Virus record (IMG/VR): IMGVR_UViG_3300020603_000033
Coordinates: 1 to 46,277 of that record
Direction: 5' to 3' (one strand)
DNA: 46,277 nt
From: a virus
A program made the translations under genes and the position numbers. Under the pieces are notes generated by a model. The model made no database searches, was not told the DNA's origin, and was given only the letters and a program-made list of their open reading frames with translations. This document shows, one piece after another, positions 31,044 through 39,217 of the stretch. The stretch's first letter is position 1; every line of letters begins with the position of its first letter.

Positions 31044-31464
31044 TGCCCGAGCACGGGGGATGAAGATCGTCATGGCCGCTGGCAACTTCGACGTGCTCCA
31101 TGCGGGCCACATCCGCCATCTGAGAGAAGCGCGGGCTGAGGGCGACCTGCTCATCGTCCAACTCGCGTCGGATGAAGTCGTGACCAACGGGAAGGGCCCC
31201 GGGCGCCCAGTGCACCCGTTCCGGGAGCGTGCCGACATGATCGAGGCGATCCGGTACGTAGACTACGTGGTCGAGGACACGGTGCACGACGGGATCGTCG
31301 TCGTGAACATGATTCGGCCGGACGTGTTCACGAGGGGCTGTGACTACACGCGCGAGACAGCGCCCGAGACAGCGCTTGTCGAGTCGTACGGTGGCCGGAT
31401 GTTCTTCACGTCCGGACCGAAGCGAAGCAGTCGGGACATCGTGGCCCAGATTCGGAGAACCTGA
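31003..31464 (+). CDS. RfaE2/HldE-type nucleotidyltransferase
   Basis: A 153-residue cytidylyltransferase-superfamily enzyme. GNFDVLHAGHIRHLREA (residues 27-43) holds the HxGH motif at 33-36; KGPGRPVHPFRERADMIEAI, then RYVDYVV, MIRPDVFTRGCDYT and SSRDIVAQIRRT align strongly with the C-terminal domain of HldE (RfaE2), which makes ADP-glycero-manno-heptose from the 1-phosphate. CTP:phosphoethanolamine or FMN relatives lack the GPGRPV...ER pattern. The start behind GAGGA is well supported; an inner ATG at 31060 would drop the first 19 residues. With the kinase upstream this recreates HldE as two overlapping genes in the same order as its domains. Confidence 0.85.
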   Translation: MLVTTQTVSLLCDDARARGMKIVMAAGNFDVLHAGHIRHLREARAEGDLLIVQLASDEVVTNGKGPGRPVHPFRERADMIEAIRYVDYVVEDTVHDGIVVVNMIRPDVFTRGCDYTRETAPETALVESYGGRMFFTSGPKRSSRDIVAQIRRT

Positions 31465-32465
31465 TGGGCTGGTACAACCTGCTCGACCTTCGGACCCGCG
31501 TCCGTGACTTCCTCAAGGAGCGCGACGACGACGGGTACTGGACGAACGACGAGCTCAACCGGCACATCAACGCGGGCGTCCGGGAGTTCGGCCGCAAGTC
31601 CCGCTGCGTCGAGGCGTGCTTCTCACAGGACGTGCAGCCGGGCAAGCAGGCCTACTCCGCGCCCGGCACCATGCTCCAGGGATCGCTGGCCTACGTCCAG
31701 TTCCAGGAGCCCGGCCAGGACCCGGTGAGGCTGGAGTACCTGGACGACCGGCGCTTCCACTTCGAGTACCCGCTGTACACCCTGGGCATTCCTCGCGTCT
31801 ACACGATCTGGCGCGACTGCATCTACCTGGGGCCTACTCCGAAACGGTACGACGAGGCCGCGATCAGGCTCATCTCCGAGGGGCTGTACACGTACGCGCT
31901 GCTTCCCAACGGGGACCGCATCTACCTGCTACAGAACTCGACGACGCTCCTCGGCCAGGACGTGGCTACCGTCGAAGTAGTCACCGCGGCGAGCCTCAGT
32001 TTGACAGGATCGAACAAGGTCGTCGTCCACCTTCCCGAAGACGAGGACGTGGTGCTCTTCGAGACGACCTCCCGCACCGGCACGGTCACGATCGTGCTCG
32101 ACAACTACATCCTGAAGGCGAAGCTGCCCGACGGGAACTACGTGAACCTGTACGAGGTCGGCTTGCAGAGCTACCACGGCACCCTGCACCTTCATGCCTA
32201 TGAGGTGCCGGAGCCGTTCTCCGAGGATACCGACGGCTGCGAGATCCACGACGAGTACCAAGAGGGGCCTGTGTACTACGCCGTCTGGCTCGCCCTCTTG
32301 GCAGACTCCAAGGGCGACTTGGCAGCGCCGTTCAAGGCGATGTTCGACTCGATGGTCAACGAGGCGAACTGGGCCAACCGGATGCATCAGTTCGACCAGA
32401 TAAACGGCCGTCAGACGGCCCGCGAGGAGCTAGGGCGTGTCCCCAGCCACCGAAGAGTCTTTTGA
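31464..32465 (+). CDS. Head-tail adaptor / connector protein
   Basis: A 333-residue protein starting with one base overlap after the previous stop. The N-terminal pattern (LDLRTRVRDFLKERDDDGYW then TNDELNRHINAGVREFGRKS) is the helical opening of phage adaptor proteins that bind the portal ring. The middle is beta-rich (VRLEYLDDRRFHFEYPLYTL; VATVEVVTAASLSLTGSNKV and an EDVVLFETTSRTGTVTIVLD repeat), probably a surface domain. The last 90 residues return to helices (YYAVWLALLADSKGDLAAPF, AMFDSMVNEANWANRMHQFD). It closes the head after packaging and joins the tail hub encoded next, which overlaps it by 29 bases. Confidence 0.7.
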   Translation: MGWYNLLDLRTRVRDFLKERDDDGYWTNDELNRHINAGVREFGRKSRCVEACFSQDVQPGKQAYSAPGTMLQGSLAYVQFQEPGQDPVRLEYLDDRRFHFEYPLYTLGIPRVYTIWRDCIYLGPTPKRYDEAAIRLISEGLYTYALLPNGDRIYLLQNSTTLLGQDVATVEVVTAASLSLTGSNKVVVHLPEDEDVVLFETTSRTGTVTIVLDNYILKAKLPDGNYVNLYEVGLQSYHGTLHLHAYEVPEPFSEDTDGCEIHDEYQEGPVYYAVWLALLADSKGDLAAPFKAMFDSMVNEANWANRMHQFDQINGRQTAREELGRVPSHRRVF

Positions 32466-34620
32466 GGTCAGCCGCTTCTCGCTTGGGCTTGAAGTCGAGC
32501 CCGGCTGGAACCGCGCGGACAAGTACACCCTCGAAGAGTGCGTGAACCTCGACCTCGACGAGGACGGCGCCCTTGTGACGCGCAAGGGATGCCGCCGTGT
32601 CGTGAACCCCAGCCTGCTCACGAACGTCCGCGGGCTGCTTGTCACGGACGTCGAGGGCGTGCCGACGGTACTCCTCAGCGGGGCCCATGCCACGGAGGGT
32701 GGTTCGGAGGGGCTCTATCAGGTCCGGCGTTATGCGCTCTTCGGCGGCGGGCTCGGCAGCGGCGACTACTCGGGCGGCAGTGGCGCGTACGCGCGTGCCT
32801 ACGGCCTCTCGAACGATGAACCGTTGTCCACACAGGGCTGGCGCTTCGTCTACTTCCGCGGCTTCGTCTACCTCTCCGCTGGGAACCAAGTCCTCTTGGA
32901 CACAGGCGTGAGCACGAACCCGAAGACGCACTCCGGGATGTTCCGCTGGCAGTGGCACAACAAGCCCACGAGCCAGGCCATGCCCCTTCAGGACTGGGCG
33001 CCGGATGGTGTCGCGGACCTGCTCGCGCAAGACGAGTCGCTTCCCAAGCCGCGCATCATCGCGGGCGGCATCGTGGTGCCCATGCGCGTGACCAGCAGGA
33101 AGATCGTGTTCCGTGACGAGCAGGGCGCTTTCATCGTCGCCCATCCGGGTCTCCGAGGCATGACCGCGGAGGAGGCTCGGCAGAGATACACCCAGCCAGT
33201 CGCCGAGGCGGGCGCGCCCGCACTCGCCGGCAGGCTCACCGCGGGCCACTACTACTACGTCGTGACGTACCTGCGCAGCCTCACCCTGGGCGAGTCCGTG
33301 GGCTACGAGCTCGACGTCCAGGTGTCGACCGACGGGATGCATGTCGCCATCGACAACATCCCAACGCACACGGACCCCTCCGTGGACGTGATCCGCGTCT
33401 ACCGGAACGTGTCGCCCACTGAGCCTGAGCTACGCCTGCTGTCTGAGATCGGCAACGGCGAGGCTAGCTTCTTCGACCGGGGCGAGGACGTGAGCCTCGT
33501 TGAGTCCGCCTACCACCCGCTGACCGGGCCTCCGACTGCCAACGCCATGGTCGTGCACCAGGGCCGCCTCTGGACGTTCGGCGCGACCTCGGCGGGCAAC
33601 TTGGCCAGCTACAGTGAGATCGGAGCGCCCGAGAACTTCTCAGTCGCCGAGGGCGTGGTCTTCGGAGCCTACCCCGGGCCGAGGGTCGTCGCGGCGGCAA
33701 GCGTGGGCGTGCGGTCCGAGGAAGAGCTGTACTCCGGGCCCCTCCTCGTGTTCACGCCGTCGCAGACGTACGCCCTTGTGGGCCAGCCACCGGAAATCTC
33801 CATCCGAACGCGGAGCGAGACCGTCGGATGCCAAGCGGAGGCCACCGTGGCCCAGCACGAGCATCGCGTCTTCTGGCTCGGCGCCAACGGCGTATACGCC
33901 TCAGACGGCAACATCATCCGCCGGATCAGTGCCGCAGATGGCGAGTGGAGCAACGGCAACATCGACGGCCGCCTTTCGGGCATACCGAGCACCATCCTCG
34001 CCAAGGCGTGCGCGGCTGTCGCGCATCAGCGGTACTATCTCTCCGTGCAGGACAACCGAAGCCAACAGCGCGTTTTCGTGTTCGACCTTCGCCGTGGCAT
34101 CTGGACGGAAAGGGAGTACCCCTTCACGATCACGAGCATGAGCACCTACCGCAGCCGGTCGGGCGGCGAGCGCCTGTACGCAGCGACGAGCACCGGGGAG
34201 GTGTTCGAGCTTGAGGTCGGGGACCGCGATCAAGACGGCGACGGCAACTGGAACACGATCGACTGGCGCGCGAAGCTGAATCCGAACTGGTTCGGCAACA
34301 AGGGCCAGACGAAGCGCTTCCGCCGGGTGCGGGTCGTCACCGACCGGAGCAGGGACATCACGTTCCGGACGTACGTCGGCTCCGCTGCCGGCAACCAGGC
34401 CCAGGTGAAGCAGACGAAGGTCTTCGAGGCCCCCGAAGTGACGGAGTGGGATGGCTTCTCCTGGGACGACGGCACCACATGGGTCGCGCGCGGCTACCGC
34501 GTCATCCGCGAGGGGCTGAGCGACGCCAACGTCGGGCTGAGCCTCCAGAGCGAGACGGCTGGCAGTGGGCCCGGACGTGTTGCCTCCGTGGCAGTGGACA
34601 TCCGAAGGCTGAGGAGTTGA
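32437..34620 (+). CDS. Tail hub / DNA-stabilising tail protein
   Basis: A 727-residue protein starting at GTG after GAGGAG. The opening (SRFSLGLEVEPGWNRADKYT, LEECVNLDLDEDGALVTRKG) is typical of large tail-hub or tail-accessory proteins of short-tailed phages (P22 gp10-like stabilisers and related environmental proteins). It continues with beta-propeller-like repeats (LWTFGATSAGNLASYSEIGA; SQTYALVGQPPEISIRTRSE; HRVFWLGANGVYASDGNIIR; QQRVFVFDLRRGIWTEREYP). It would sit below the adaptor and retain DNA. The family is by pattern; no enzymatic motif is seen. Confidence 0.66.
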   Translation: MSPATEESFEVSRFSLGLEVEPGWNRADKYTLEECVNLDLDEDGALVTRKGCRRVVNPSLLTNVRGLLVTDVEGVPTVLLSGAHATEGGSEGLYQVRRYALFGGGLGSGDYSGGSGAYARAYGLSNDEPLSTQGWRFVYFRGFVYLSAGNQVLLDTGVSTNPKTHSGMFRWQWHNKPTSQAMPLQDWAPDGVADLLAQDESLPKPRIIAGGIVVPMRVTSRKIVFRDEQGAFIVAHPGLRGMTAEEARQRYTQPVAEAGAPALAGRLTAGHYYYVVTYLRSLTLGESVGYELDVQVSTDGMHVAIDNIPTHTDPSVDVIRVYRNVSPTEPELRLLSEIGNGEASFFDRGEDVSLVESAYHPLTGPPTANAMVVHQGRLWTFGATSAGNLASYSEIGAPENFSVAEGVVFGAYPGPRVVAAASVGVRSEEELYSGPLLVFTPSQTYALVGQPPEISIRTRSETVGCQAEATVAQHEHRVFWLGANGVYASDGNIIRRISAADGEWSNGNIDGRLSGIPSTILAKACAAVAHQRYYLSVQDNRSQQRVFVFDLRRGIWTEREYPFTITSMSTYRSRSGGERLYAATSTGEVFELEVGDRDQDGDGNWNTIDWRAKLNPNWFGNKGQTKRFRRVRVVTDRSRDITFRTYVGSAAGNQAQVKQTKVFEAPEVTEWDGFSWDDGTTWVARGYRVIREGLSDANVGLSLQSETAGSGPGRVASVAVDIRRLRS

Positions 34621-34623
34621 CCG

Positions 34624-35178
34624 ATGGCACAGGTAACGCTTCCGAACACCATCACGGCAGGCCAGCCCGCCGAAGCGGCCGAGGTGCAGGAGAACTTCGA
34701 GGCCCTTCGAAACGGCGTGAACAACATCGAGCGCGAGCAGATAGCCCAGGGGGAGATACATGCTGGGCTGCTGGAAGACGGCGCGGTGGTCACCGCGAAG
34801 ATCGGCACTGGCGCGGTCACGACCGACAAGCTCGGGTCGGAAGCGGTCACCAACCCGAAGATCGCAGACGGGACCATCGAAGCCGCCAAGCTCTCCAGCA
34901 ACATCCAGGTCCTCGTGCACAGCGACGCTGACGTGACCATCGCAAACGGCAATACTGACATTCGGGACTTCGTGGGCCTCGACACAACGATCTTCCCGCA
35001 CGTGCAGGTGTACTGGGAGGATGCTGTGCCGAACGTGTGGAAGGTCATCGACGAGGACCTGTACAACAACGTGGACGTGGACGTGCAGCTAGCGGGCGCC
35101 GTCTGGCGCGTCACGATCAAGAATGGGGACGCCGCCAGCCACGACTTCAAGATCGTCGTGAGCGGGCCTGCCGCGTAG
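34624..35178 (+). CDS. Small tail-fibre or spike protein
   Basis: A 184-residue protein after AGGAG. The start VTLPNTITAGQPAEAAEVQE and FEALRNGV is the common N-terminal attachment peptide of small fibre proteins. Then come the repeats GAVTTDKLGSEAVTNPKIAD and GTIEAAKLSS, a trimeric fibre signature. The last 90 residues are beta-rich (IRDFVGLDTTIFPHVQVYWE; VDVQLAGAVWRVTIKNGDAA), likely a knob that contacts host or tail. No glycan enzyme is visible. Confidence 0.72.
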   Translation: MAQVTLPNTITAGQPAEAAEVQENFEALRNGVNNIEREQIAQGEIHAGLLEDGAVVTAKIGTGAVTTDKLGSEAVTNPKIADGTIEAAKLSSNIQVLVHSDADVTIANGNTDIRDFVGLDTTIFPHVQVYWEDAVPNVWKVIDEDLYNNVDVDVQLAGAVWRVTIKNGDAASHDFKIVVSGPAA

Positions 35179-35187
35179 GAGAGTCCG

Positions 35188-36108
35188 ATGCCAGTCGCAG
35201 AGACGATAATGACGGTCAGTGCGGTGCTCTCCGCACTACAGGGTCTCCGTGGGCTCTTGGGGGGCGATCCCTACGAGAAGGAGGCCAAACGCGCGGGCTC
35301 GACGGCCGCATCGCTGGAGCGACAGATCACGTCGTCACTCACTCGACGACTGGCTGGGGCACCCTCCGCGACGGCCCGCGAGCTCGCGCGCCAGGCCCAG
35401 GAAGGCATCACTCGACAAACAGCGCAGGCCAGGGAGTCACTGGCCCGAGAAGCGCAACGCGCGGGCACGTACGGCGCAGGGCCGTCTCTCGCGCAACAGC
35501 GGCTCGCATCAGAGCGGGGCATCCGCTCCGCGACCGCCGCTGCCAGGGGGGTTGAACTCGCAGACCTTCGGGGCGCGGAGGCGCAAGCCGCAGAGATGGC
35601 GCAGAGGCTGCGGATACAGGAACAGGTGCTCAGGTCGCAACGGATCGCCGAACAGCAGGTGTATGGCAACCTCCTGGCCGCAGGCGCGCAGATCGGCACG
35701 TACCTGTACACGATGCGGGAACTGAGGGGCACGATGCAGACAACGCCTACTGCCCCCGCTGCACCAGCCGCAGGGCCAATGAGCTTTCCGCCGTCAGGAA
35801 TCTTTGGGCCCGCTCCGACAATGCCCGCTGGGCGTATGGCGTTGCCAGGGGGCACGCTGGGACAGTGGCCCACGTACCAGTTTTCCGCGATGGCGGGCGC
35901 TGCCCCGTCCGCAACTGCTCCGCCAACGACACCGCGGATGGCACTGACGTTGCCGCCCGCGTCAACGCCCTTCGGCACTCTGGGCCCGCCCGGACTTGAT
36001 CTGGCGAGGATGTTGGCCGCGCTGCAACCTCCCAGGCCACCGTTGGCCGCGGAGGAGAACCCAGCACTCGCCCGGTTCCTCGAGTACCTACACCCGGGCG
36101 CCTACTAG
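35188..36108 (+). CDS. Probable internal virion / ejection protein
   Basis: A 306-residue protein after AGGAG. The N-terminal 30 residues are hydrophobic with Gly (VSAVLSALQGLRGLLGG). Residues 50-150 are long Ala/Gln/Arg-rich helices (ARQAQEGITRQTAQARESLA; AQAAEMAQRLRIQEQVLRSQ). The last third is Pro/Ala/Met-rich and disordered. This is typical of small internal core or ejection proteins of podoviruses. It precedes the two giant proteins that also look internal. No motif proves the role. Confidence 0.6.
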   Translation: MPVAETIMTVSAVLSALQGLRGLLGGDPYEKEAKRAGSTAASLERQITSSLTRRLAGAPSATARELARQAQEGITRQTAQARESLAREAQRAGTYGAGPSLAQQRLASERGIRSATAAARGVELADLRGAEAQAAEMAQRLRIQEQVLRSQRIAEQQVYGNLLAAGAQIGTYLYTMRELRGTMQTTPTAPAAPAAGPMSFPPSGIFGPAPTMPAGRMALPGGTLGQWPTYQFSAMAGAAPSATAPPTTPRMALTLPPASTPFGTLGPPGLDLARMLAALQPPRPPLAAEENPALARFLEYLHPGAY

Positions 36109-36117
36109 GACACGACG

Positions 36118-39100
36118 ATGCCAACACCTGTGACGAGCGCGCTACTCGGTCTGAGCCAGGGGATCATGCAGGGCAACAAGCAGGCCATCGAGCAGTACTC
36201 CGCGGAGCTCAAGCGCGGCGCACAGGCCGAGCAGGAGGAGCTACTTCGCCTTCAGCAGGAGCAACTGCGCCTGACGATCGACTCCAAGAAGCGCGAGATG
36301 ACCCGCGAGGACGCGTTGGAGTATGACCGGCTCATGGCCGATCAGAGCGCGCTTGAGGAACGCACCCTCAAGAACAGGCTCACCTCGGAGACGATCCGCT
36401 TCATCGATTTCCTGCCTCCCGACGAACGCCTCAAGGTCATGCGAGGACTCGCGGACAAGATGTCCGGGGCGTCGGAGACCGCACAGCGGGAGGCGCAGTC
36501 GGTCTACTACCGCGCACAGGCATCCGAGGCCACTGCCCGAGCAGGCCTCTATGGCTCGCAGTCTCAGTGGTACAGCGAGCGCGCGATCACCGAATCGATG
36601 CAGCGCGACGAAAACCTGGCGCTTCTGCGAGGCCGGGTCCGGGAACTCGCAGGCGATGCACGCGCTCAGGAACTGGAGAACACGTTCACCGAGTCGACCC
36701 TGCACGCCCGGGTCCTGTATCAACGCGAGCTCCTTGAGAGCCAGACTTCGGAATTGCAGGGCAAGGCCCTGATGGCGCGCTTCACCACCGGGCTGGTGAA
36801 CAAGTGGTTGGAGGATGTCGGCCAGAGCGACGAGCCCTGGGCTGCGGCGTTCCGGGAGGCCCTGGTCGAGAAAGAGGTGGGCGCGTACGGCATCGCACGC
36901 GAGATGACCGGCGACGCCCTGAACATCGCCAAGCTCGGAGGCCTCACGGACGCGCTCAGGCGGACGGGGGCCGCGCAGACGCGAAGGGCCAATGCCGCGC
37001 GGGGCGCTGCCAAGGTCTCAGACTGGTGGGATGATCCCTACGAGCGACAGTTGGGCCCGCCCGGGCTCAGCTACAAGACCTACCCGATCTCGCAGGCACC
37101 GTCCGACATCATGGAGCGCGTTCGCGGGTCGCTCATGCTGATGCGAGACAACCCGGAACTGGCCGGCACGGGGATATCGGCGCTGGAAGCGGGCATGGAG
37201 ATGTACCTGGGCCGCATGTCACTGCCACTGAGCGGGGGGCGGATGTTCGGGGCCAACGACGGGCTGAACAGCGTCATCATCACGAAGGCATGGGCGGACT
37301 CCGTGGGACTCCATGGCAGGCCTCTGAATCAACTACCCGACCCAGAGACCGGCAGGCCGTATGTTCTGGCGACACAAGAGCAGGGCACTTACGTCAGCGT
37401 CCCGAAGCGGCATCTGAAGGACGCCATGATCCAAGCGGCAGGGATTGAGCTCGATACGGAACTGGCCTTGCAGGACCCTGCGTATGCCGCCCAGCCCCAG
37501 ACGATGAACCGAGCGTTCGCCTATTTCTTCAACTCCTACGTCCAGAACGCGGGCGAGCTCATGCCGCCGTTCTACCGCGCGATGATGGAGCACACCGCGA
37601 ACGCTCTGACGGCTGGGGTACAGCAGGCCGCTCGGCAAGAGGCGGCGGCGCAGCCTCCCGTGAAGGCACGCGTGCCCGTGGGGCCGCCAGGAGCCGGCGG
37701 CTACGTCGAGACGGAGCCTGCGGCCGCCGCGCCTCTGCGCGAGGACGTGGCGTCGATCCTGGACATCATCGCGGTGCCGTACTCGATAGGCGCGGAGATG
37801 GGCGAACCAGGCCAACAGGCCCTGGTGGACTTCATGACTGCCGCCCTGAGCGCGCATGAGAGTGCGCAGTCGAGCGAGTACGCGATGCACGCGATGGGCA
37901 GGTTGGGCGACGACTTCGGCGAGGTCCTTACGGACAGCGCTGGAAACCGTCTCTTCCTTCACGACAGGCTTCCAGACGGCACCCGCGTGTACCGGGACGC
38001 GGCAGGGCACGAAAAGAGATGGACACCAGACGCCCTCGCCGCCGACGTGAACTCGCGGCGCATCACGGTGAAGAAACCCAAGCCGCTTAGCGCCACCCGG
38101 GCCCCAGCGAGGCCGATCACCCCGGGCGCTGGCTACCCGCTCCTCCCGGGCGATCGCCCCCCGATACCCGTCGTCGACCACCAACGGGCCAAAGGCCTCA
38201 GCGAGCGTGACTTGGCGCTGGTCAATGCTCGGCACGACCGCGACTTGTCATACGCCGCGTTTGCGCTCCGCGGGAACATCCTCGATGCCATAGGCGAGCG
38301 GGTGCCAGGCGAGTCGATCGACGCGCTACGACGACGCATCGTGAGCTACTACATGGCGCCCGACGTGACCCCGAGGGACCGGGTCTACGCGGCAGCCGCA
38401 GCGAACAAGAACCGGAGCGCTGAGCTCCGCCGGGCCATCGCGCGGGGCCTTCCCTGGCCGAAGTGGACAAACTCCCTGCGGCAGGGGGCCTCCTATGAGG
38501 AGGCCGCTGGGGCTTTGGGCATCGACAATATGCTGAAGCAGATTCAGCCCGCGGTGGACGCCATCTACCGCGCCGAGCAGGAGGGCGCGGTCGGCGAGCC
38601 AGTCAGCATCTTGGACTTGGTGCCCGAGCCACTGGACCTTCCCGAACAGTTACTTCCCGTTCCTCGAAGCACGATCTCCCGGAACTTGTCTGAGGCAGTG
38701 GCATCGGCGGACCCGCCGCGAATACGTGGCGTCTTGGCCGCGAAGGAACTCCTAGAGAACGCGCTCTTCGAGTCGGTGAGCGAGAAGGAGGGCGGTTTGT
38801 CGGTCGAGATTCCAGACACCGCTGCCTTCGGGGCCCATGAGCTCAACAACCCCGGACTCCTGGGGTACAGCGACATGCTGCGAGCTCGCGAGGGGGCTAC
38901 GCGCTCCGAAGACGGCCTCGCCAAGTTCGCCACGCCAGAGAAGGGCTACGCGGGCCTCTTCGACGTCGTGCTCACAAACAGCCTGCGCGTCGGGCAGTCG
39001 CTCGGAACCTTCCTCGCAAACTACGGTGCTTCCCTTGATCGGACGACGGGCGTTCCCGGAGAGACCTTCGCAAGCGACGCGCTTTCAGCCCTTCAACGTG

Positions 39101-39207
39101 AGCAGCCCGCCTACCAGGAGACAACCCCGCTCATCGAGGTCGACAGCCAGTCCCTCGCGCGCGTACTCGCAAGGTTGATCTCAGGCACCGAGGTCTACTA
39201 CGCATAG
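36118..39207 (+). CDS. Large internal virion protein with muramidase-like C-terminus
   Basis: A 1029-residue protein. The first 300 residues are helical and Gln/Glu/Arg-rich (LGLSQGIMQGNKQAIEQYSA; QEELLRLQQEQLRLTIDSKK), like core proteins carried in the head. The middle has mixed parts with Pro-rich linkers near 525 and 660. From residue 870 to the end, ELNNPGLLGYSDMLRAREGA with NNPG at 910-913, DGLAKFATPEKGYAGLFDVV, SLGTFLANYGA and EVDSQSLARVLARLISGTE follow the pattern of P5-type virion lytic transglycosylases (NPGNL; GFA.F....G..A). It would open peptidoglycan at entry. A catalytic Glu can be assigned only tentatively (Glu908). Confidence 0.65.
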   Translation: MPTPVTSALLGLSQGIMQGNKQAIEQYSAELKRGAQAEQEELLRLQQEQLRLTIDSKKREMTREDALEYDRLMADQSALEERTLKNRLTSETIRFIDFLPPDERLKVMRGLADKMSGASETAQREAQSVYYRAQASEATARAGLYGSQSQWYSERAITESMQRDENLALLRGRVRELAGDARAQELENTFTESTLHARVLYQRELLESQTSELQGKALMARFTTGLVNKWLEDVGQSDEPWAAAFREALVEKEVGAYGIAREMTGDALNIAKLGGLTDALRRTGAAQTRRANAARGAAKVSDWWDDPYERQLGPPGLSYKTYPISQAPSDIMERVRGSLMLMRDNPELAGTGISALEAGMEMYLGRMSLPLSGGRMFGANDGLNSVIITKAWADSVGLHGRPLNQLPDPETGRPYVLATQEQGTYVSVPKRHLKDAMIQAAGIELDTELALQDPAYAAQPQTMNRAFAYFFNSYVQNAGELMPPFYRAMMEHTANALTAGVQQAARQEAAAQPPVKARVPVGPPGAGGYVETEPAAAAPLREDVASILDIIAVPYSIGAEMGEPGQQALVDFMTAALSAHESAQSSEYAMHAMGRLGDDFGEVLTDSAGNRLFLHDRLPDGTRVYRDAAGHEKRWTPDALAADVNSRRITVKKPKPLSATRAPARPITPGAGYPLLPGDRPPIPVVDHQRAKGLSERDLALVNARHDRDLSYAAFALRGNILDAIGERVPGESIDALRRRIVSYYMAPDVTPRDRVYAAAAANKNRSAELRRAIARGLPWPKWTNSLRQGASYEEAAGALGIDNMLKQIQPAVDAIYRAEQEGAVGEPVSILDLVPEPLDLPEQLLPVPRSTISRNLSEAVASADPPRIRGVLAAKELLENALFESVSEKEGGLSVEIPDTAAFGAHELNNPGLLGYSDMLRAREGATRSEDGLAKFATPEKGYAGLFDVVLTNSLRVGQSLGTFLANYGASLDRTTGVPGETFASDALSALQREQPAYQETTPLIEVDSQSLARVLARLISGTEVYYA

Positions 39208-39217
39208 GAGCGCCGCT

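Noticed and set aside
31060-31464. Shorter start for the nucleotidyltransferase
   Set aside because: The ATG at 31060 has no ribosome site, while 31003 has GAGGA at good spacing; the overlap with the kinase gene supports coupling.
32356-33369. 337-codon minus-strand frame
   Set aside because: Antisense shadow of the tail hub gene, with no start signal.
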